This document shows positions 42,029-51,400 of a DNA stretch of 64,000 nucleotides, one piece after another. Numbering within the stretch: position 1 is the stretch's first letter; every line of letters starts with the position of its first letter. The DNA comes from Streptomyces canus. Lineage in GTDB: Bacteria; Actinomycetota; Actinomycetes; Streptomycetales; Streptomycetaceae. Below the pieces are notes generated by a model, which searched no databases, had not been told where the DNA came from, and was given only the letters and a program-made list of their open reading frames with translations. The stretch covers positions 9,548,001-9,612,000 of the forward strand of contig NZ_CP107989.1 in NCBI RefSeq assembly GCF_041435015.1, written 5' to 3'. A program made the position numbers and the translations under genes.

Positions 42029-42250
42029 CCAGCAGCTTCCCTACCCCTGCGAGTAGCACCACCCCACCCGGAGCAGTGGAACCCGGCGCCCACCCGACGC
42101 GACACTCGGGCCCACGGCCTGCCCGCAATCAGCCACCGAAAGCGAAACGGTCCACCGACTCCCTCGCGGACCGTCAAGAAAGATCGAGGCTAGGGGCATT
42201 ACGGGCGAACCGCCAGGTCACTCCAGACCAAACCCACCGAAGAATCGATG

Positions 42251-43369
42251 TTAAGGCTTTACATCCTCACCTGTATGTGGACTGGTCGGGCCATGGACGG
42301 AGTCCAGAAGCGCCTGACCCTGCGAGTCGACGAATTTGGTGAACAGCTGCTGGGAGTAGCCGAAGACAATGGCCCACGCGATGATCTGGGCAGAGGAATC
42401 GAGTGAGCTGAGACCCGGTACGAATCCGCCGCGCATGAGCAACAGCCCAAGTGGGGCTGTCAGAGCTCCGGTGGGTAGTTTGAGGGCCGAGATGACCAGC
42501 GGCACGTTATAAGGAAGCGCGGTTCCCCGGATCCGGCGTAGCGACGCGGCCGAGGCGATGGCGGCAGACACTGTGCCGACAATCTCGATGACGAGGTAGT
42601 CCTGGGCTTGAGCGGTATGTGCGATCTGGTTTGTGTGCGGCTTGCCCAAGGTGCTTACGCCGCTGTGCGTGGGGCAGACCACCATGAACCTTCCGGCGTC
42701 TTGCGGGGTGAAGCACAACGGGACCATGCCGGGCCAGTTGAAGGCAGCGATCGCGATCCCGATCGCGATGAGCAACATGGCACCTGTCACAGCGGTGACG
42801 ATCCTAACGAAGCTGCGGACGTGCAGTGTCTCCTTGTGCAGAAGACGACGCGCAAGGCTTGCAGTCTCGGCAAGAAAGGCGCGTTGGCTCAAGCTGAGCT
42901 CGCCGGTGCTTTGGACCAGTTTGGCGATTTCCTTGATGCGGACGCGACGCGGGTCTTTGGTGGGAAAATGCTCCTCGGTCAGGGCGACCAACTGGGGGAT
43001 CATTGCCTTGATGTCTTCGGGGGAAGCCAACCAGATGATGAGGTTCTGGGTGGCATCGAGATGTGACTGAGCGACACCGAGATGTGCCGCACCTCTGACG
43101 GCCGGATGGGCATGGTGCGAGAGGGCTTCGTCGGCCTTTCTCAGTTCGTGGCGGGCCTTTGCCAGGTAGGTCGGTGCGACGTCGGATCGGCCGGGGTCCG
43201 CAACCGCACGCATTGCCACGGCGTCAAGGATCGCCTCCAGTTCGGCAATCCTCGCGCGGAGTCCCTCTTTCTGCTCCCACGGGCCCAGTTCAGCGGCAGC
43301 CCATCTGCGCCTCTTCCACCATCCGCGTTCGATCTTGTCCTTTTCTTCTGATTGGTCAGGTTCTGGCAT
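42251..43369 (-). CDS. membrane protein of unknown function
   Basis: About 372 residues from the ATG at 43369 (a GTG at 43381 is also in frame). The N-terminal 175 residues are charged and helical with coiled-coil character (GLRARIAELEAILDAVAM, AKARHELRKADEALSHH). The C-terminal half has four hydrophobic segments (about residues 190-212, 260-285, 300-325 and 340-362), starting RIVTAVTGAMLLIAIGIAIA. I do not recognise a family. It lies between the IS element and the contractile-tail operon on the opposite strand, so it may belong to either or to neither. Confidence 0.6.
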   Translation of the reverse strand: MPEPDQSEEKDKIERGWWKRRRWAAAELGPWEQKEGLRARIAELEAILDAVAMRAVADPGRSDVAPTYLAKARHELRKADEALSHHAHPAVRGAAHLGVAQSHLDATQNLIIWLASPEDIKAMIPQLVALTEEHFPTKDPRRVRIKEIAKLVQSTGELSLSQRAFLAETASLARRLLHKETLHVRSFVRIVTAVTGAMLLIAIGIAIAAFNWPGMVPLCFTPQDAGRFMVVCPTHSGVSTLGKPHTNQIAHTAQAQDYLVIEIVGTVSAAIASAASLRRIRGTALPYNVPLVISALKLPTGALTAPLGLLLMRGGFVPGLSSLDSSAQIIAWAIVFGYSQQLFTKFVDSQGQALLDSVHGPTSPHTGEDVKP

Positions 43370-43695
43370 GTTCTCGGTCACGTGAACGACTATGGCCTGC
43401 AAGGAGGTTCTCTTGCTGTGTGACACGCCTTGATGGGCGCACGCCGTGGTGGGTCTGAAACATCTTGATGAACCGATGTCAGGAACCGCCGACGTGCAGG
43501 CTTCGCCCGTCCGGCGTAATCTCAATGGTGAACGATCTGGTCCGGAGCGTCGCCCATTCGTGCCCTCCGGACAACCCCGTTACCTGAGTGATGCGCCCGG
43601 TACTGCCGTGCGTATCTGCGGCGCGCGGGCAGACCGAACCCGAGAAAGCCGGACCTGAGGCCCGATCGTGAGAGTTCTGCCGCGTGGGAGGCATG
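43370..43695. other. leader region of the contractile-tail operon
   Basis: About 325 bp between two divergent genes, presumably carrying the promoter of the tail operon. I see no clear -10/-35 pair, hairpin or operator. The ribosome site GGGAGG at 43686-43691 decides the start of the first tail gene at 43696. Confidence 0.4.
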
Positions 43696-44517
43696 ATGAA
43701 GGCTTTCGTCGACGAACTGATGCTCCGGTATTCACAACCGGAGCAGGTGGCGGGTCTTCTGGTGCCCCGGGGAGATCCCGACCGGCTCCGGGTGCGGTCC
43801 CTGCTGGCAGCCGTCTACGAGCCGAGCCTGCTGGAGGTCCGGTTTGTGGACTCGGTCCAGATCACCGGAACGAGCTTCCAGGTACCGGTCAGATCGCCGG
43901 TGACGGTCCGCGGGGGCTGGGAAAAGCTGCTGCCGGACGTCGCGCAGGCCAGGGCAACCTTGGAGATCCCAGCGGTCGCACCGCCGCAGTGGATCGACCT
44001 GGCGCTGGACACCGTCGTGACGGCCCGGGTGGTGCTGACCGCCGGCGCGCTCGACGCACTGGGCTCGCAGGAAATTTCGGGGCTGTCCGAGCAGGAGTTC
44101 TTGGAGAAATTCGACTTCCTCGACCTCGCGGAGCTGATGCGCCGTGCAGAGGTCGCCGACTTCGAGGAGCTCCAGGCGCAGTTCCCGCGGCTGTACCGCA
44201 TGCACTACGCGGATCCGCCGCCCTTCGACCCGGGCGCGCCCGGTCGAACCTACCGCTTGCGTGTCTCGGTGCTGTTCCTGCCCGACCTGAACCTGGGCGC
44301 CGCGCTGCGCCGACTGGTCCAGTGCCGTAGCGCACTGGACGACATGCACCCGAGAGCTGAGGAGTACGACGGCGGGGCTCTGCTCGCCACCAGTGCGTGG
44401 CTGGCAGTCTTCCCCGCCGCCGCGCTCGCATCCGAGGCCGCCCCGGGGACCGAGCAGCAGGTGTCCGACCTGCTGGCAGCAGAGGGCTTCGTGGCCGCGT
44501 TCGAGGACGTCGCATGA
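43696..44517 (+). CDS. first gene of the contractile-tail operon, unknown (possible tail terminator)
   Basis: A 273-residue cytoplasmic protein without signal or membrane segments. The beginning (KAFVDELMLRYSQPEQVAGL) is helical and the middle is beta-rich (VDSVQITGTSFQVPVRSPV), then YRLRVSVLFLPDLNLGAALR. I do not recognise its family. In myophages and in related particles a tail-terminator or neck gene precedes the sheath, and this gene has that position, so such a role is an inference from order alone. The start at 43696 (four bases after GGGAGG) is preferred to the ATG at 43693. Confidence 0.6.
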   Translation: MKAFVDELMLRYSQPEQVAGLLVPRGDPDRLRVRSLLAAVYEPSLLEVRFVDSVQITGTSFQVPVRSPVTVRGGWEKLLPDVAQARATLEIPAVAPPQWIDLALDTVVTARVVLTAGALDALGSQEISGLSEQEFLEKFDFLDLAELMRRAEVADFEELQAQFPRLYRMHYADPPPFDPGAPGRTYRLRVSVLFLPDLNLGAALRRLVQCRSALDDMHPRAEEYDGGALLATSAWLAVFPAAALASEAAPGTEQQVSDLLAAEGFVAAFEDVA

Positions 44518-44609
44518 GACCTGGCAGCGCGACCGGTGGAAACCCGGGGCAGCAGCTCGTCCGACGCGGCGGCCGGCCGATAGTCATGCATCACGTAAGG
44601 AGCGGATGA
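44514..44609 (+). CDS. 31-residue mini-ORF coupling the first tail gene to the sheath gene
   Basis: An ATG at 44514 overlaps the stop of the preceding gene (ATGA), and its own TGA at 44607-44609 overlaps the sheath start region (ATGATGG). The encoded peptide is short and basic, without any known motif. It may only carry ribosomes across the 90-bp gap to the sheath gene, whose own AAGGAG lies within it. Confidence 0.3.
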   Translation: MRPGSATGGNPGQQLVRRGGRPIVMHHVRSG

Positions 44610-45910
44610 TGGCGGTCAAGTACATCGATGTCACCGCCAGCAGCGATCTGTTCGCGCCCGCTGTCCGGGCGTTCGGCGACATCGCCATTATCGGGAAGGG
44701 CGGGTTCGGCACCACGCATTCGCAGCCGACGGATTTCACCTCGCCGTCGGCTGCGGCTGATGCGTACCCACCCGGAGCGACCACGCTGGTCGCGGACGTG
44801 GCCGCCGGTGCGACCGCTGTCACCGTCCCAGTGAGCGTGCCGGCCTCCACCGAGGTGCGGATCGGTACAGGCGCGGCCTCCGAGACTCACACGGTGTCCA
44901 ACACGACGGCGGCCGGGACGGACTTCACCCTCACGCTGGACTCGGCGCTGGCGGGCGGTCACGCCGCCGGGGCCGATGTGACGGAGGTGGGCGACAACGA
45001 CCTCGTCCGGGCCATCGGCGCCGCGTTCCGCCAGGTGCCGCCTCCGACCAGGGTCTGGGGCGTCCAAGTGGACTTCGCCGGCGCCCGCCCATGGGAGGAC
45101 GCGCTGGCCAAGGCGGGAAAGCTCAACGTGCAGATCGTGGTACTTGCCAACACGCCCCTCAACGAGGCGAACGCGGAGACGGTCGGCAAGCTGGCGGACC
45201 ACGTGTCAGCCATCCAGGGCGACGGCAAGGAACGCATCGGTGTCGCCATGCTGGACGGCTCGCTGTCCGCCAAGGACGCGGTCACCCTGAACACCGGGGC
45301 CGTGAAGAAGGAGCGGATGGTGCTCGTCGCCCACCGGTCCGCCGACGATGTGGCAGCGGCCACGGCCGGGGTCATCGCCGGTTGTCGGCCGCACATCTCC
45401 ATGCTGCTCAAGCCCATCAGCATCGCGATGACGAAGCCGTTCTCCGACGCGGAGATCGACAGGTACGACAGCGCCCTCATCAACTGGATCACCAGTCCGG
45501 TACTTCTCCCCGGCCAAGCGCTTTTCCTGGGCGAGGGCTACACCGCCGACGCGAGTCACAACAAGAAGTACATCGATGTCGTCCGGACCCTCGACGACGT
45601 CAACTTCCGGATCAAGGCGTCACTGATCGAGTCCATCGGCAATCTGCGGATCTCCAGGGTCGGCCTGCGCTCCGTCGCCACGCTGGTGCAGTCGGTGCTC
45701 TCCCCGCTGGTGTCGCAGGAGGTGATCGAGGATTTCACTATCGTCATCCCGCTGCTGACGCTCTTCGACAAGGACCCGGTGGACCTGTCCGCGGCAGAGG
45801 CGAAGGAGATCAAGGACGCCCGCAGCGCCCGTCAGGTCGACATGACGATCGCGGTCGTCTATGCCGGCGCCATCCACCGGCTGAAGATCGACCTCGTCTT
45901 CACTGGCTGA
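44606..45910 (+). CDS. contractile tail sheath protein
   Basis: A 434-residue structural protein. The N-terminal 35 residues include VRAFGDIAIIGKGGFG, the usual first sheath strand. A beta-rich insertion (about 38-112, with TTLVADVAAGATAVTVPVSV) probably forms an outer surface domain. The middle (KLNVQIVVLANTPLNEANAE) and the C-terminal domain (INWITSPVLLPGQALFLGEG, SLIESIGNLRISRVGLRSVA) carry the conserved inter-sheath handshake and tube-contact elements. Sheath subunits wrap the inner tube and contract to drive it through a target membrane. The start at 44606 follows AAGGAG. It heads the structural genes of the locus. Confidence 0.92.
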   Translation: MMAVKYIDVTASSDLFAPAVRAFGDIAIIGKGGFGTTHSQPTDFTSPSAAADAYPPGATTLVADVAAGATAVTVPVSVPASTEVRIGTGAASETHTVSNTTAAGTDFTLTLDSALAGGHAAGADVTEVGDNDLVRAIGAAFRQVPPPTRVWGVQVDFAGARPWEDALAKAGKLNVQIVVLANTPLNEANAETVGKLADHVSAIQGDGKERIGVAMLDGSLSAKDAVTLNTGAVKKERMVLVAHRSADDVAAATAGVIAGCRPHISMLLKPISIAMTKPFSDAEIDRYDSALINWITSPVLLPGQALFLGEGYTADASHNKKYIDVVRTLDDVNFRIKASLIESIGNLRISRVGLRSVATLVQSVLSPLVSQEVIEDFTIVIPLLTLFDKDPVDLSAAEAKEIKDARSARQVDMTIAVVYAGAIHRLKIDLVFTG

Positions 45911-45957
45911 CCGAGCCCGGGATGCGAGAACGAGGGAAACGAGGGAAGTGAGAGACC

Positions 45958-46359
45958 ATGCCCGACGGCCTGAAATGGGACACCCGGCTGGCGGTGGCGG
46001 TGAACGGCAGCCCGGTCACCCCCATCGACTCGTTCAATCCGACCTTCAACGTCCCCGTGCAGCCCCTGCATTCGCTGGAGGCCGACAACGTCGCGCATGT
46101 CGTCCAGCCGCAAGCGTTCACCTTCACCATGGCGGTCAAGGCGATCGGTACGGCCGTGGCGACGCTCACAGGGCTGGCGCTGGCCAACACCGCCTTCAGC
46201 GTTGTCGTCCAGCAGGGCAAGGGGAAGGACTGGACGTTCAAGAGCATCGCCTTCAACGACTGCTACGTCACGTCCGTCGCCAACACGATCGTGATCGATG
46301 GTGTGCCCACCACCACGTTCAACTGCATCTGCCTGCAGGCCGTCCCCACCAACGCCTAG
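45958..46359 (+). CDS. tail tube protein
   Basis: A 133-residue protein of the contractile-tail tube family, directly after the sheath as in myophages, R-type pyocins and eCIS. It begins with LKWDTRLAVAVNGSPVTPID, has the beta-strand/loop QAFTFTMAVKAIGTAVATLTG and ends with strands IVIDGVPTTTFNCICLQAV. Tube subunits stack as hexameric rings inside the sheath and hold the cargo or spike. GAGACC before the ATG is a weak ribosome site. Confidence 0.85.
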   Translation: MPDGLKWDTRLAVAVNGSPVTPIDSFNPTFNVPVQPLHSLEADNVAHVVQPQAFTFTMAVKAIGTAVATLTGLALANTAFSVVVQQGKGKDWTFKSIAFNDCYVTSVANTIVIDGVPTTTFNCICLQAVPTNA

Positions 46360-46396
46360 CCGGCGCAAGCCGCCCGACGGGCGGATGGAGGCCCCG

Positions 46397-46654
46397 ATGT
46401 CGGACTCGAACCAGGACCCTGTCCCGGACCAGGAATACGCCCAATCCGTCGAAGGCCCCGGACTGATCGAGGTGCACCAGGGCGACAAGGTCGTCCCGGC
46501 GCCGGGCTCGGAGGCGGCCGTGTCCGCCCGCTCGGGCGCGGAGGTCCACTACTACTTCCCGGTCCACGTGGTGATGGCGGGAGAAGGCACCGACGAGGCC
46601 GCAATCTCCCTTGAGACCAGGATCTACGAAGCGCTCTACCAGGCGCTGAGTTGA
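46397..46654 (+). CDS. 85-aa stand-alone leader-like protein
   Basis: A small acidic protein. The first 45 residues look disordered (SDSNQDPVPDQEYAQSVEG). The last 36 form a strand and a helix, VHYYFPVHVVMAGEGTDEAA and ISLETRIYEALYQALS, that resemble the start of the next two proteins, which carry nuclease-like domains. In myophage order this is a chaperone position, but no chaperone family is recognised. It may be a chaperone, adaptor or plug that shares its binding surface with the cargo. The ATG at 46397 follows GGAGG at five bases. Confidence 0.75.
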   Translation: MSDSNQDPVPDQEYAQSVEGPGLIEVHQGDKVVPAPGSEAAVSARSGAEVHYYFPVHVVMAGEGTDEAAISLETRIYEALYQALS

Positions 46655-46691
46655 GCCCGAGAGGCCGGACGAGAAGCCGGAGGAGCCCGGG

Positions 46692-48485
46692 ATGTCGCAG
46701 CTGTCGTTTCACTTCCCGATCACGGTGTCGGTCGCCGCAGAGCCGTCGGCAACGGATCTGGAAGAGCTCGGCCGAGTCGTCGAGGAGGCGCTTGCGATAC
46801 GGCTCCGGCAGGCTCGCCAGCACCTGCAGACCCTGACGGGCGGCGCGCCGGCCGTGCCGGTCCAGGCCCAGGAAGAGATGGACCAGGCCCGGCTGAATCC
46901 GGCCGGGCGGGTCTACCGGGTTCCGTCCTACGACGGCGGAGGCGCCCTCAAGCCCGTCCGGCTGGAAGCCGCCGAACCGCAGCCGCGCGACCCCGCCCCG
47001 CTGTCCGACGACGAACTGGAAGCCGAGTACGGACACGTACGGCGCTGGCTGCTCGGCCACCAACGGGTGGAGCCGGCCTATGCCGCGGCCAAGGGATACC
47101 TGGACGCCCTGGAGGCGGAGCTGCACCGCCGGACACCCGGGACCACCACCGGGTCGCAGACCACATCGGCCTCCGGACCGAAGGTCACCGGCACCGGGCC
47201 GCCGCACGGCACGCCGACGACCGCAGCGATCGTCCTGATGTCGGGCGGCCCGGCCCCGCCGCACGACGAACCGTTCCCGGTGACCGCCTCGCACGCCGGC
47301 GGAGCCTACGGCGAGCACGATCTTCCCTTCGCGCTGGGTCCGCGCGGTATCCGCATGGTGATCACCTCGTCCGGGCCGGGCGCGCATCACCTCACCGGCC
47401 ACGGCCTCGACGCCGTCGGTGTCCATCCCGAGAGCGGCAAGCTCTATCTGTACGACAACAAGAGCTCCGGAACCCTCGGGAAGTCCGAGGGCAAGAAGGC
47501 CACCGCACTCGGCAAGAACCTCGGCAGCAGCCTGGAGGAGGCGATCAGCCGGATCCGTCCGATGCCGGACTTCCCGGAGAAGGCAGCCGTGCTTCACCAG
47601 CTGGAGGGCGCCCACGCCGCTGTTCTGGCCGGAAAGCCCATCCCACCCGAGCTCAATATCGAACTGAAGCTCACGAACGCCGGCGGTTACGCTTCCGGTG
47701 CGAGAAACCTGCCGCCCGGGGTGGAGCCGGACGACGTGGTCGGCCCGCAGGTCCGGGCGGCACGCGAGAAGGACATCGCCGACGCCAGGACGAACAAGGT
47801 CAGCCCGAGCCGCCCGCGCTCCCACGCCGAGACCGAGGCAATGCGCCGCCGGGTCGGCGGGGCGATGTCCCGGCAGCCGCTGCGGGTGCAATTCTCCAGC
47901 CGGGTACGCGCCGCCGGGCTCGGCGTGGCAAGGATCGGGGCGGCGGTGATCTGGAACGCCCTCATGTCCAAGGTGGACCAGGCCATCGAGAACTGGTTCC
48001 TGGACGGATGGGCGCAGCCGAAGCTCAAGGCGTTCGAACCGGAGATCCAGGCCCGGCTGGACAACCGGATCGAGGAGCTGGCGGCCCTTCAGCTGCGGCA
48101 CCCCGGCAAGCAGTTGTACGCCGTCGTCGGCGTTCTCACCACCATCGAGCGGGGTGGAGACGACGACACAGAACTGGAGAGCTGCGAGATCACGCTGGCG
48201 TCGGTCTCGGTCGCCGCCGAGCGGATCGAGCACAACGAGGTCGAGTACATCCGAACCCATCCCTGGCACTTGGTACGCGAGGTGCGCGACCTGATCAGGT
48301 CGACCTACTCCGTGGAGCTCGAACCGCTGGCCACGGTGGAACTGGCAGCCGTCGTACGGGCCCGGATCGCCGACGAGGAAGCGGCGGCGGGCTCCCGTTC
48401 CGCCACCCCCGAGCAGGTACGGGCTTCGCAGCGGCGGCGCGACGAACTTGCCGCGCAGCTCAGCCGGTTGGAGGCGGCGCCATGA
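46692..48485 (+). CDS. leader-bearing putative PD-(D/E)xK nuclease effector (597 aa)
   Basis: A 597-residue cytoplasmic protein. Residues 1-40 (LSFHFPITVSVAAEPSATD, then LEELGRVVEEAL) match the module of the 85-aa protein. The region 205-330 has a nuclease-like layout: HGLDAVGVHPESGKLYLYDN followed by Lys, then a helix KKATALGKNLGSSLEEAISR and a strand ELNIELKL. An Asp about 14 residues before DxK is typical of PD-(D/E)xK folds. The C-terminal 200 residues are helical with no known domain. It overlaps the next gene by ATGA. A DNA- or RNA-cutting payload is inferred; the family is not recognised with certainty and a structural role is possible. Confidence 0.6.
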   Translation: MSQLSFHFPITVSVAAEPSATDLEELGRVVEEALAIRLRQARQHLQTLTGGAPAVPVQAQEEMDQARLNPAGRVYRVPSYDGGGALKPVRLEAAEPQPRDPAPLSDDELEAEYGHVRRWLLGHQRVEPAYAAAKGYLDALEAELHRRTPGTTTGSQTTSASGPKVTGTGPPHGTPTTAAIVLMSGGPAPPHDEPFPVTASHAGGAYGEHDLPFALGPRGIRMVITSSGPGAHHLTGHGLDAVGVHPESGKLYLYDNKSSGTLGKSEGKKATALGKNLGSSLEEAISRIRPMPDFPEKAAVLHQLEGAHAAVLAGKPIPPELNIELKLTNAGGYASGARNLPPGVEPDDVVGPQVRAAREKDIADARTNKVSPSRPRSHAETEAMRRRVGGAMSRQPLRVQFSSRVRAAGLGVARIGAAVIWNALMSKVDQAIENWFLDGWAQPKLKAFEPEIQARLDNRIEELAALQLRHPGKQLYAVVGVLTTIERGGDDDTELESCEITLASVSVAAERIEHNEVEYIRTHPWHLVREVRDLIRSTYSVELEPLATVELAAVVRARIADEEAAAGSRSATPEQVRASQRRRDELAAQLSRLEAAP

Positions 48486-51400
48486 GCCCGGGCGGCGACT
48501 CCCTGAGTATTCGGCTGCACTTGCCGGAGTCGGTGACCTTGGACGGCGAACCGGCCCAGGACCGGCAACGGGCGCTGGAACAGGTGCTGCTGCGCGCGGT
48601 CTCCAAGGCGGTGGCCGGGCTGCGGGAGACCGGCCTGCGGGCCAACGGTATGCCGCAGCCGGCCGGGGCGGCACCTTTCACACCGTTGGCGACAGCGGTC
48701 GCCGTCGAGGGGGCCGTGCAGGCCGAGGCAGCCGCCGGGCCGTCGGCCGGCGGCGGCTTCCACCTGGCCTTCGCGCTGTCGGCGGACGCGGTGGGGAATC
48801 TGACAGACCAAGCGGCCGGTACCGGGCAGTCGGCGCCGACGACCGCCGAGCCCGCCGCACCCCCGGCCGCCCCTGCGCCGGCCCCGGCCTCGCCGCCGCC
48901 CGCTGCCTCGGCCCCGCAGACGGCCCCGCCGCCCGCCGACGCGCCCGAGCCGCCGCCGGGCGGCCAGGACAAGACGCCGACAGCGGCCAAGGCGGACGAC
49001 GTGGTCGAGGGCCCCAGCGCCCTGGACGGCCACGTGGTGATGCTGCTCCTGGGCGGCCGTACGGTGACCTTGGGCGGGGCCACGCGCTACGTCCGGGCGA
49101 GTAATCTCACCCGGGCCATCCAGCTGGGCCTCAACGTGTTCGGCACCACTTCCTTCGCGCTGCTGGAAGGCCCGCTGGGGGCGCAGGGCAGCGGCCTGTG
49201 GGCAGTCGCGACCACCCCCACCGTCTCCGACCAGGCGCTCAAGCGGGGCGCCGAGCGATGGTCCGCGGCGGGTGTGCTGGAGATGACCACCGTCGAGGGC
49301 GGTGAGGTCAAGGGAAGCATCGTGGACGAGGACGGGCACCGCTACGCCGTCCTGTCGGTGGTGTCCAAGGAAAAGCACCACTTGGTCCCGAACGCCGAGG
49401 CTGGCCGGGAGATCATCGCCCGGATGAAGCACGGTGGCCGCGAGCTGCCGGCGGCCGAGACCCACCGACTGGTCTTCGGCGACCTCGACCAGCTGGTGGA
49501 CCAGGTGCTCGGTGGTGACGAGTCCCGGCTCCAGGCCGTCGCCGACCGCCTGGCCCAGTTCGACATGGTGGCCTTCTGGACCGTCCCGATGACGACAAAG
49601 GCCCGCTACCTCCAGGTGCTGATCAGGGCCTGGACGCTGGACGAGCACGAGCGAGCGATCGTCGAGATCATGCGGTCGCTCAAGAGCGTCGCGGAACTGG
49701 ACTACGTACGGGGCGAACTGGCCAGGGCCGGGATCGCCGAGCAGCTGTTCAGGGACATCGGCGACAACCTGTGGGACCTGCTGGTCACGGTCGGCTCCCG
49801 GTTCGGCAGGCACACCGACTTCACCGTACGCGGGGTGGCGAACCTGGTCGCCGAGGCGTTCGACCTGTCACCGGAGGCACGGGAGGAGATCCGACGCAAC
49901 GTGCTGACGGGCGGGGCCGTCCAGCTCAGCCTTTGGGTGCTGACCGAGATCGAAACCCTCGCGGTGGCTGCGGTGAACCTGCTGATGGGGTTCATCGAAG
50001 GGCTGGCGATGATCGTCACGCGCCCGGCGCAGATCATCGAGGGCCTGGGCCAACTCGTACATCTGGTGCTGACGTTCTATCTGGCCGGAGAGGGCTACAA
50101 GCCAGCCGAAGCCGAATGCGCCGTGCTGGTGAAGCACATCGGCCGGCAGCTGGGGGACGGCCTGGAGGGCGCTGCGCTGCTGCACGTCGGCGAGCGGGTT
50201 CTCGCCAGAATCAAGTGGGCCGTCGTGCTCGAGGTCGCCTCCTGGTTCGTCGGCATCGGCGAGCTCAAGGCGGTGGCCTCCGCCGTCGGCCTCACGGAGA
50301 AACTGGCATCGGTGCTGCGGTTCCTGGCCCTCATCGGCAAGGCCGCCGAGGGCGTCGAGGGAAGCCGGATCGCGGCCGGTCTGCCCCGGGTGGCGCGTGC
50401 GATGCGGATCGGCAGCGCGGTGCTGAGCGACCTCCGGACGGACGAAGACGTCCTGCGGCTGCTGTCCCATCTGCCGGTCGAGGACCAGCGCAGACTCGGC
50501 GAGGTACTCGAGCACGTCGACGTCGCCGAGAACAGCACCCTGGCGGATCTGCTCGCCCACGAGCAGCTCAAGGTGGTCGAGGGGCCGCTTCGCAAGGCCG
50601 AGATCCTGCAGACCCTGGCCGCCAAGTCGGGCGGCCTCAGCGAGGAGCTGGCGTACGCGTTCCGCCGGCTGGCCGGCCCGGGCGGCTTCTCCGAGCAGGA
50701 ACTCGGCCGGCTCGCCAAGGCGCTCAAGCCCGGCGAGGGCAAGCTGTTCCTGGCAGCCCTGGAGCAGATCGGTCTGGCGCGGATCGGTCCGGGCGCGGAG
50801 GTCGGGATGGACTTCCTGACCGTGCTGGCCGCAGACACCCGCCGGATGGACGCCGTTCGTTCGGTCGGCTACCAGGTGGTCCAGGTGGCGTTCGACGTGG
50901 CCGGCGGCGAGACGGCGGCCTTCGACGCGATCCTGCTGGAGATCGCCCTCTGGCAGCAGGAGGCCCGCCGGACCGACCGGGCCGCCGCGTTCAGCACGAT
51001 GCTGGAGCGCCTGGAACGCGCCGACCCCGAAGCCTGGCGTCTGGTCGCCGGCGCCCACGCGGCGGCCGGGCCCGCGGTCGAGCACGCGGCCGTCCTCGGC
51101 CGCATCCGGTCGATCCGGGCCCGCTACCGGGGGCGGGCCGTGCACCGCGAGGCCATGCTGCGGCAGCTGGAGGCCTTGCGGAGGCTGTCCAAGAAGAACC
51201 CTCGACTGGCGATGGACATCATCGAGGAGTTCGAGGCCCGCCGCCTGGACCGCGTGGGCACCTTCGCCGATGATGCCGACCTCGCCCAAGCCTTCGACGA
51301 CGCGTCCAAGTGGGCGACCCACGACGAGCAGGTCCTGCTCCACGAGGCCGGGGAGGCGCCGCCGGAGGCCCTCGCGCCGTCCGACACGCCGGACAAGCCG

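Larger units (their letters stand above)
40524..42196 (+). mobile_element. IS1380-family insertion sequence (about 1.67 kb)
   Basis: Terminal inverted repeats are visible: CCTCTAGCCTCGCGCTTTCAC at 40524-40544 and, reading inward on the minus strand from 42196, CCCCTAGCCTCGATCTTTCTT, matching at 16 of 21 positions. Between them is one intact transposase gene. No exact short target duplication directly abuts the ends, although TTACGGG occurs 4 bp outside the left end (40513-40519) and 2 bp outside the right end. The element appears complete and possibly active. Confidence 0.85.

Noticed and set aside
40513..42205. TTACGGG copies as the IS1380 target-site duplication
   Set aside because: The copies lie 4 bp and 2 bp outside the terminal repeats instead of directly abutting them, and seven bases is longer than usual for the family; probably coincidence.
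46356..48674. Long minus-strand open frame (about 770 codons) opposite the 597-aa tail-operon gene
   Set aside because: It is the antisense shadow of a gene with strong GC third-position bias; it has no family motifs, and the plus-strand frame has clear start/stop overlaps with its neighbours. The same applies to other long antisense frames in 43-63 kb.
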